Assembly: GCA_027859095.1 (NCBI GenBank)
Contig: JAQIBN010000121.1
Span: forward strand, 1 to 37,135
Origin: Spirochaetia bacterium
GTDB lineage: Bacteria; Spirochaetota; Spirochaetia; B11-G9
DNA length: 37,135 bases
Direction of reading: 5' to 3'
Part shown: positions 31,903 through 37,135 of the stretch, piece after piece
How positions within the stretch are numbered: the stretch's first letter is position 1
Layout: every line of letters begins with the position of its first letter
Position numbers and translations under genes: made by a program
Notes under the pieces: model-generated
What the model was told of the DNA's origin: nothing
What the model saw: the letters and a program-made list of their open reading frames with translations, nothing else
Database searches by the model: none

Positions 31903-32928
31903 ATGAAAGCTCTTGCAAAAACAAAAAAAGAACCTGGTATATGGATGATCGATGCGCCAGAACCGGAATATGGTCACAATGACCTTCTAATTAAAATTAA
32001 AATTACAGCCATATGCGGCACAGATGTACATATTTATAACTGGGACTCATGGTCTCAGAAAACTGTTCCTGTACCTATGATTACAGGACATGAGTTTGTT
32101 GGTACTGTCGTCGGAATAGGTGGTGAGGTAAAAGGGTTTGAACTGGGAGACAGGGTGTCTGGTGAAGGCCATTTAACATGTGGTCATTGCCGTAACTGCC
32201 GGGCTGGAAAACGGCATCTTTGCAGAAACACTAGAGGAATTGGTGTAAATGTCCAGGGCTGCTTTGCAGAATATCTTGTTATTCCAGCTGGTAATGCATT
32301 TAAACTGGACGATTTTATCAGTGATGAAGTAGCAGCAATTTTTGATCCCTTTGGTAATGCAGTTCATACTGCCCTTTCTTTTAGTGCAGTAGGTGAGGAT
32401 GTTCTTATTACAGGTGCAGGTCCTATTGGTATAATGGCAGCTGCAGTTGCAAAGCATGCTGGTGCAAGATATGTAATAATTACAGATGTAAATGACTATC
32501 GCCTGAATATAGCCCGTCAGATGGGGGCAACTAGAGCGATTAATATAAAAAATGATGATTTGGAAGAAATAATGAGTGAACTTCATATGCTTGAAGGATT
32601 TGATATTGGGATGGAGATGTCAGGAAATCCAGCAGCTCAAAATCAGTTATTCAAGTACATGAATAATGGGGGGCATGTTGCCATGCTTGGTATCCCTTCT
32701 GGTGAAAGCCAGGTAAATTGGAATGAGATTATTTTTAAAGGGCTGCTACTTAAAGGTGTTTATGGCCGGGAGATGTTTGAAACCTGGTATAAAATGGCAT
32801 CTATGATACGCTCAGGCCTGGATATAACACGGATAATCACCCACAGACTCCCCATTGATGAGTTTGAAAAGGGTTTTGAGATCATGGCATCCGGACAGTC
32901 CGGGAAAGTTCTTTTGTACTGGGAATAG
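31903..32928 (+). CDS. tdh: L-threonine 3-dehydrogenase
   Basis: A 341-residue zinc alcohol dehydrogenase-type enzyme that oxidises threonine to 2-amino-3-ketobutyrate with NAD. Catalytic zinc residues C38 and H63/E64-type GHEFVG, T40 and H43 ([11 protein letters not shown]), and structural zinc Cys 93, 96, 99 and 107 match E. coli Tdh in position. The cofactor loop is [19 protein letters not shown] precedes the ATG and a TATACT box lies at 31876-31881. The last 153 bases have a decayed homologue at 35203-35336 on the far side of the restriction-modification genes. Confidence 0.95.
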   Translation: MKALAKTKKEPGIWMIDAPEPEYGHNDLLIKIKITAICGTDVHIYNWDSWSQKTVPVPMITGHEFVGTVVGIGGEVKGFELGDRVSGEGHLTCGHCRNCRAGKRHLCRNTRGIGVNVQGCFAEYLVIPAGNAFKLDDFISDEVAAIFDPFGNAVHTALSFSAVGEDVLITGAGPIGIMAAAVAKHAGARYVIITDVNDYRLNIARQMGATRAINIKNDDLEEIMSELHMLEGFDIGMEMSGNPAAQNQLFKYMNNGGHVAMLGIPSGESQVNWNEIIFKGLLLKGVYGREMFETWYKMASMIRSGLDITRIITHRLPIDEFEKGFEIMASGQSGKVLLYWE

Positions 32929-32946
32929 GGGTATATAATTAACATT

Positions 32947-33669
32947 ATGAATAGTGATGAAAAAACACAATTATTATTAAGAGCAAAAGAGTGGTTTACT
33001 GAGGTTATTGCAATAAATCATATTCAAAATACACGTAAACTTATAAATATCAGTGAATTCAATGTTAATCCTTTTCTATCGACTTATTTAGCAAATTTTC
33101 TTACTGGCAATTCTGATCCATTAAGTATCGCAAAGGCTTTAGTTTATCCACGAGTTTTAGGAACATCAATTACAACTTCTTTTGGAACAAATATACAGAA
33201 ATTTACAACTGAAGTTCTTTCTGCTTTCGGCAGTACTACTAGTGGTATTGATATTGAATTTATAGATTGTTTAGATGGACAAAAAAAGTATTGTCAATTG
33301 AAAGCTGGTCCAAATACAATAAACAAAGATGATGTTGAAACTATTGCAGGACATTTTAAAGACGTAATTAACCTATCAAGAACAAATAATCTTAGTCTTT
33401 CTTTTGATAATATGATTGTAGGTATAATTTATGGTATGGAAAATGAATTGAGTGGACATTATAATAGAATAACAACTCAATATCACTTTCCTGTAAAAAT
33501 AGGACAGGATTTCTGGGTAAGGTTAACAGGAGACCATAATTTCTATTATGAATTGATAAAATCAATTTCAGAAGTAGCTACAGAATCTGATTTTAGTAAT
33601 GAACTTAAGGATGTAATTGAAAAGCTTTCACAATCTGAAATAATACAGAGTTTATCAAATAATACTTGA
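32947..33669 (+). CDS. Type II restriction endonuclease (PmeII/TdeIII-like)
   Basis: A 240-residue protein that I recognise as a type II restriction endonuclease, most like the PmeII/TdeIII group; the exact family is a memory match and not certain. NPFLSTYLANFLTGNSDPLSIAKALVYPRVLGTSI, then TSFGTNIQKF, lead to GIDIEFIDCLDGQKKYCQLKAGPNTINKDD (residues about 97-126). There the acidic residues and the QLK form a PD-(D/E)xK-like site (E103/D107, Q..K). It is much more A+T-rich than tdh. A TATAAT box ends seven bases before the ATG and the nearest purine-rich site is 15 bases away, so the message may be leaderless. It is followed by a cytosine-5 methyltransferase, as expected of a cognate pair. Confidence 0.8.
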   Translation: MNSDEKTQLLLRAKEWFTEVIAINHIQNTRKLINISEFNVNPFLSTYLANFLTGNSDPLSIAKALVYPRVLGTSITTSFGTNIQKFTTEVLSAFGSTTSGIDIEFIDCLDGQKKYCQLKAGPNTINKDDVETIAGHFKDVINLSRTNNLSLSFDNMIVGIIYGMENELSGHYNRITTQYHFPVKIGQDFWVRLTGDHNFYYELIKSISEVATESDFSNELKDVIEKLSQSEIIQSLSNNT

Positions 33670-33693
33670 CTGATAGAGCTATTATAATTATAG

Positions 33694-33724
33694 TAACCAT
33701 GTATAATGTTGACTAGGGTGGTTA
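33694..33724 (+). promoter_or_regulatory. Inverted repeat flanking a -10 box before the methyltransferase
   Basis: TAACCA (33694-33699) and TGGTTA (33719-33724) are perfect inverted half-sites 19 bases apart. They enclose TATAAT (33702-33707) and the ribosome site AGGGTGG of the methyltransferase gene. A second palindrome, TATAATTATA, lies at 33683-33692. This is a good candidate operator for the helix-turn-helix of the methyltransferase itself. No clear -35 is seen. Confidence 0.4.
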
Positions 33725-33728
33725 TTAA

Positions 33729-35027
33729 ATGATTATAGAAAAAGATGTTTATACATTAAATCAATTTGCAGATTTATTATCTATTTCTAAAGAAACATTA
33801 CGACGTTGGGATAACTCTGGAAAATTAAAAGCAAAAAGAAATAAAATAAATGGATACCGTTATTATACAGATGAGCACCTTAATGTTTGCCAACAACTAG
33901 AATTGTTCATACCTGCCAAAAAAGAAGCAATTAATTATGTTATACCCAATAAAAAATATAATTCTATTGAACTTTTTGCCGGAGCAGGTGGTTTAGCACT
34001 TGGTTTTGAAAAAGCAGGAGTTGAACATGTTTTTTTAAATGAGATTGATAAATGGGCATGCGAAACATTACGGCTTAATAAATCAGAGTGGAATATTTCT
34101 CAAGACGATATTAAAAATATAGATTTCACAAAATATAAAGACAACATTGATATAGTAACAGGTGGCTTTCCATGTCAAGCTTTTAGTTATGCAGGGAAAA
34201 AATTAGGATTTGATGATGCACGTGGAACATTATTTTTTGAATATGCTAGAGCTATAAAAGAAACCAACCCCAAAATATGTATTGGAGAAAATGTTCGTGG
34301 ATTATTAAATCATGATAATGGTAAAACATTATCTGGGATGATCAGTGTACTTGATGAATTAGGATATAATGTTATTCCTCCAAAAGTTTTAAAAGCTATC
34401 CATTATAATGTTCCACAAAAGAGAGAGAGATTAGTACTTGTTGCAGTTAGAAAAGATATAAGAACTGAATATCATTATCCATACCCTAACCGAAAGATTT
34501 TCACAATAGAAGATGCATTAAAAAAAGGTTCCCTTTACAATTCTGATGTACCTGATTCACCAGGACAGATCTATCCTAAACGAAAAAAAGAAATTCTTGA
34601 TATGATTCCACCAGGAGGTTATTGGCGTGACTTACCAATAAATATTCAGAAAGAATATATGCTTAAAAGTTTCTATCTGGGAGGAGGTAAAACAGGTATG
34701 GCTCGTAGAATTTCCTGGGATGAGCCATCATTGACTCTTACTTGTGCACCTGCACAAAAGCAAACAGAACGCTGTCATCCCGATGAAACCAGGCCTTTTA
34801 AAGTAAGGGAATATGCTAGAATTCAGACATTCCCCGATGATTGGGAGTTTTCTGGATCCGTATCACAGCAATATAAGCAGATAGGAAATGCTGTACCTGT
34901 AAACTTAGCAAAAGAGATAGCTTATTCTGTTATTGATTTTCTAAACCGATACTATAAAGAAGAAGAGTCTCCAAAGCTCATCCACGAACTTTGCGGAAAT
35001 CATTATCAAAAAGCCGCCGGGCACTAA
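33729..35027 (+). CDS. DNA cytosine-5 methyltransferase with N-terminal MerR-like helix-turn-helix
   Basis: A 432-residue fusion. Residues 1-60 are a MerR/excisionase-type DNA-binding domain (YTLNQFADLLSISKETLRRWDNSGKL, then GYRYYTDEHL). A complete C5-methyltransferase follows: motif I LFAGAGGLALG (83-88), motif IV GGFPCQAFSY with nucleophile C149, motif VI GENVRGLL, motif VIII QKRERLVLVAV, and motif X IGNAVPVNLAKEI. The target-recognition region lies between VIII and X. It should protect host DNA from the upstream endonuclease, and the extra domain may repress or time expression of the pair. It starts 59 bases after the endonuclease gene, with AGGGTGG seven bases upstream. Base composition is A+T-rich like the endonuclease gene. 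Confidence 0.93.
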   Translation: MIIEKDVYTLNQFADLLSISKETLRRWDNSGKLKAKRNKINGYRYYTDEHLNVCQQLELFIPAKKEAINYVIPNKKYNSIELFAGAGGLALGFEKAGVEHVFLNEIDKWACETLRLNKSEWNISQDDIKNIDFTKYKDNIDIVTGGFPCQAFSYAGKKLGFDDARGTLFFEYARAIKETNPKICIGENVRGLLNHDNGKTLSGMISVLDELGYNVIPPKVLKAIHYNVPQKRERLVLVAVRKDIRTEYHYPYPNRKIFTIEDALKKGSLYNSDVPDSPGQIYPKRKKEILDMIPPGGYWRDLPINIQKEYMLKSFYLGGGKTGMARRISWDEPSLTLTCAPAQKQTERCHPDETRPFKVREYARIQTFPDDWEFSGSVSQQYKQIGNAVPVNLAKEIAYSVIDFLNRYYKEEESPKLIHELCGNHYQKAAGH

Positions 35028-35202
35028 ACTTAACATCAACTTAACAGGTTACGGTTCACGAATACTTCTAGAACCCGCAGTCATACCCAATTAGTAAATA
35101 ATTAAATATTTGTAGACTTACACCCAGGTATATAGGATCGGGACAACAAATAAACCCAGATGGTCTAAGTCAGTAGTAGCATAACAAACGAAATTCCTTA
35201 TA

Positions 35203-35336
35203 TTTGAGACTTGGTACAAAATAGCATCTATGATACGCTCATATTTAGATATAATCTTCCAATTAGTGAATTAAAAAAAGGTTTTGAAATAATGGCTGCC
35301 GGACAACCCGGAATAGTCCTTCTTTATAGGGAGTAA
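35203..35336 (+). pseudogene. Decayed second copy of the tdh 3' end
   Basis: This stretch aligns with 32776-32928 of the intact tdh. In pieces it encodes FETWYKIASMIRSYLDI and then LPISELKKGFEIMAAGQPG.VLLYRE followed by TAA. About 19 bases are missing in the middle, which breaks the frame. Many differences are third-position changes, so the copy diverged under selection before it decayed. The gap 35028-35202 between the methyltransferase and this remnant shows nothing recognisable. The GGGAG ribosome site of the next gene lies in the remnant's last codons, so an intact tdh once adjoined the acyl-CoA synthetase gene. Confidence 0.85.
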
Positions 35337-35339
35337 CAG

Positions 35340-37135
35340 ATGAGTTCTGGAATTAATAATATACTGGATTTACCTTTTTACGCAGAAGAAAATTATTCAT
35401 TAAGAAATTCTCACAAAACTAAAAATAGTGGAAAAATAGAGACTAAAACATTTAAGGACAGCGCTCTTGCTGTTAGAATATTAACTGCTGGTTTAGCAAA
35501 ATATGGTATTAATCCTGGTGACCATGTTGGCTTTTTTGTAAACAACAGGTTTGAATGGATAATTACAGACTTTGCAATAATGGCTTTGCGTGCTGTTTCA
35601 GTCCCAAGGGGATCGGATACGACACCTTCGGAAGTAAAATTTATCTATAACCATTCAGATTCAAAATTTCTGATATTGGAAAATGTTTCTCAGCTTATAG
35701 AATTGAGTTCTGTGTTTACAGATGAAGACTGGCTGAGCGCAGAAAAAATATTTATCGTTGAATCAGGGGTACTGGATGCTGTTGATAAGAAACTTGGTAA
35801 AAAAGTCGTATTTTATGATTTCCTCATGCAGGAGGGGGAGATTGAATATGCTAAAGACCCTGACTTTGTGGATAGGAACAGGTCGAAAATTTTACCCGAA
35901 GATTTACTTACAATTGTTTATACTTCAGGAACTACCGGAAATCCTAAAGGTGTAATGCTGACACATGGTAGTTTTGTACAGAATGTTATTGCTAATACAC
36001 CCCGATTGGAAATTGATCCTGAAAAAGGCGAGACTACAGTAGTTATGCTGCCTTCCTGGCATGTTTATGAAAGGGCTTTTGAGTACTGCGCTTTCTTTGC
36101 TGGAGTAACCCTTGTTTATTCTTCTCCTAAAAATTTTGCTGCTGACCTTAAAGAGGAAAAACCACAAATTTTGATATCAGTTCCAAGAGTATGGGAATCC
36201 ATATATCAAAAACTAATAAAGACTCTAAGTAAGATGCCGGTTTCCAAACGTTATCTTATTTTTACTTTTATAAAAATAAATCAACTATACCTTTCCTCTG
36301 TTACTTATCTAAAGGGGGGATATCTATCTCTTAAAAAAAGATCAGCTTTGAAGCGGGTTATTGTTTATCTCTTCAATATAATACTTTTTATTTTATGCCT
36401 TCCTGGTCATTTTTTCGCATCGATCTTATTCAAGCCCTTTCGAGCAAGCGTTGGTGGCCGTTTGCGTGGGGCAACCTCGGCGGCAGGAGCTCTTCCGAAA
36501 TATCTTGACGAACTATTTAATTCCATTGGTATTACCCTAATAAATGCCTATGGGATGACAGAATGTGCTCCTGGTATTCTTTCAAGAACTTTTGGAGTAA
36601 ATACTTTTGGAACAATTGGCGTACCTTTCGACAATGTGAAGGTAGAAATTAGAAGAGATAATGGGAGTATAACTGATATTGGCGAAAAGGGGATAATTTT
36701 TACTACTGGTCCTCAGCTTATGCTTGGATATTATAAAAACCAGGAAGCCACGGATAAAGTTCTTGGAAAAGATGGGTGGCTGAATACAGGTGACATTGGA
36801 GTAGAAACCGAAAATGGCGAGTTTATTATTGTAGGTAGAGCAAAGGATACCATTGTATTAATGGGTGGAGAGAATGTAGAGCCTGAACCAATAGAGGATA
36901 AAATAAAAGAAAGCCTGTATATTGATCATGCTGTTCTTCTTGGACAGGATAGAAAGCAGTTAACGGCTCTTATTGCTGTGAATGAAGAAGAGCTTATGAC
37001 TCTGGCAGGGGAGCTTAAGGTAGCAGATTATGAAATAAACACGGAAGGTGAGTTTTCTATTGAACATGATAGGATCTATTTCATATTGATGAAAGAGGTG
37101 AGCTCATTAATTTCAAGAGAACATGGATTTAAATC
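35340..37135 (+). CDS. fadD: Long-chain acyl-CoA synthetase / AMP-binding ligase (3' end outside window)
   Basis: 598 codons are visible and the frame is open at the right edge. The AMP-binding motifs are in order: TSGTTGNPKGVMLTHG near residue 195, YGMTECAPG near 404, GWLNTGD with D485, and GRAKDTIVLMGGENVEPEPIE after it. Enzymes of this kind activate fatty acids with ATP and CoA. A hydrophobic insert at about residues 339-363 (IVYLFNIILFILCLPGHFFA) within the domain suggests membrane association and is common in spirochaete and Bacteroidetes homologues. The start ATG has GGGAG six bases upstream, inside the tdh remnant, three bases after its stop. Confidence 0.92.
   Translation, partial: MSSGINNILDLPFYAEENYSLRNSHKTKNSGKIETKTFKDSALAVRILTAGLAKYGINPGDHVGFFVNNRFEWIITDFAIMALRAVSVPRGSDTTPSEVKFIYNHSDSKFLILENVSQLIELSSVFTDEDWLSAEKIFIVESGVLDAVDKKLGKKVVFYDFLMQEGEIEYAKDPDFVDRNRSKILPEDLLTIVYTSGTTGNPKGVMLTHGSFVQNVIANTPRLEIDPEKGETTVVMLPSWHVYERAFEYCAFFAGVTLVYSSPKNFAADLKEEKPQILISVPRVWESIYQKLIKTLSKMPVSKRYLIFTFIKINQLYLSSVTYLKGGYLSLKKRSALKRVIVYLFNIILFILCLPGHFFASILFKPFRASVGGRLRGATSAAGALPKYLDELFNSIGITLINAYGMTECAPGILSRTFGVNTFGTIGVPFDNVKVEIRRDNGSITDIGEKGIIFTTGPQLMLGYYKNQEATDKVLGKDGWLNTGDIGVETENGEFIIVGRAKDTIVLMGGENVEPEPIEDKIKESLYIDHAVLLGQDRKQLTALIAVNEEELMTLAGELKVADYEINTEGEFSIEHDRIYFILMKEVSSLISREHGFK

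Noticed and set aside
32173-32586. 137-residue antisense frame within tdh
   Set aside because: It is Cys/Asn/Tyr-rich low-meaning sequence opposite an intact, well-conserved dehydrogenase gene.
1-37135. tRNA, rRNA, CRISPR or insertion-sequence elements
   Set aside because: I saw no cloverleaf-like tRNA end, no regularly spaced repeats and no transposase-like protein.

Overview
The window reads as a chromosomal segment of an AT-rich, probably anaerobic, saprophytic bacterium. A spirochaete of the Spirochaeta/Oceanispirochaeta kind is my best guess. The support is indirect: the Thermotoga/spirochaete-type tagaturonate epimerase, an acyl-CoA synthetase with an internal hydrophobic insert, a membrane-anchored AraC-type regulator, an oxygen-independent sulfatase-maturase, and the codon usage. 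No rRNA, tRNA, CRISPR array or transposase was seen.

Region 1 (1-8066) is a divergent sugar-acid locus. Leftward run uxaC, uxaE and kdgK (cut by the window edge): galacturonate/glucuronate isomerase, tagaturonate 3-epimerase and 2-keto-3-deoxygluconate kinase. Rightward run a fructuronate reductase (uxuB-like), a LarA-superfamily (nickel-pincer) protein and 6-phosphogluconate dehydrogenase, closed by a terminator. D-mannonate, the product of the reductase, and D-gluconate are C2 epimers, and LarA enzymes invert alpha-hydroxy-acid C2 centres. The operon therefore suggests a bypass: uronate to mannonate to gluconate to 6-phosphogluconate to ribulose-5-phosphate. This is the most interesting proposal in the window.

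Region 2 (8247-13712) holds two close sulfatase paralogues on the minus strand, an Lrp/AsnC regulator, a divergent non-pyrrolysine MttB-family methyltransferase, and debris of a third sulfatase copy. One paralogue has Ser and the other Cys at the formylglycine position.

Region 3 (13874-27117) is a rightward catabolic cluster. It comprises a membrane-bound AraC-type regulator, a periplasmic solute-binding protein, a ureohydrolase (agmatinase family), four Opp-type ABC transporter genes, a PHP-domain hydrolase, a PLP-dependent aminotransferase-fold enzyme and an anaerobic sulfatase-maturating radical SAM enzyme. The maturase ties this region to the sulfatases of region 2. The imported substrate is unknown.

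Region 4 (27126-32928) carries a 20-bp perfect palindrome between converging genes, a nitrilase-family amidase, a VapBC-type toxin-antitoxin pair, a small secreted protein of unknown function, and the threonine-catabolism pair kbl and tdh flanking an opposing M29 aminopeptidase.

Region 5 (32947-37135) is a very AT-rich type II restriction-modification pair inserted directly behind tdh. The methyltransferase carries an N-terminal MerR-like helix-turn-helix. A decayed second copy of the tdh 3' end lies on the far side of the pair, directly before the acyl-CoA synthetase gene that runs off the right edge. The module thus appears to have entered with a duplicated or replaced tdh end.
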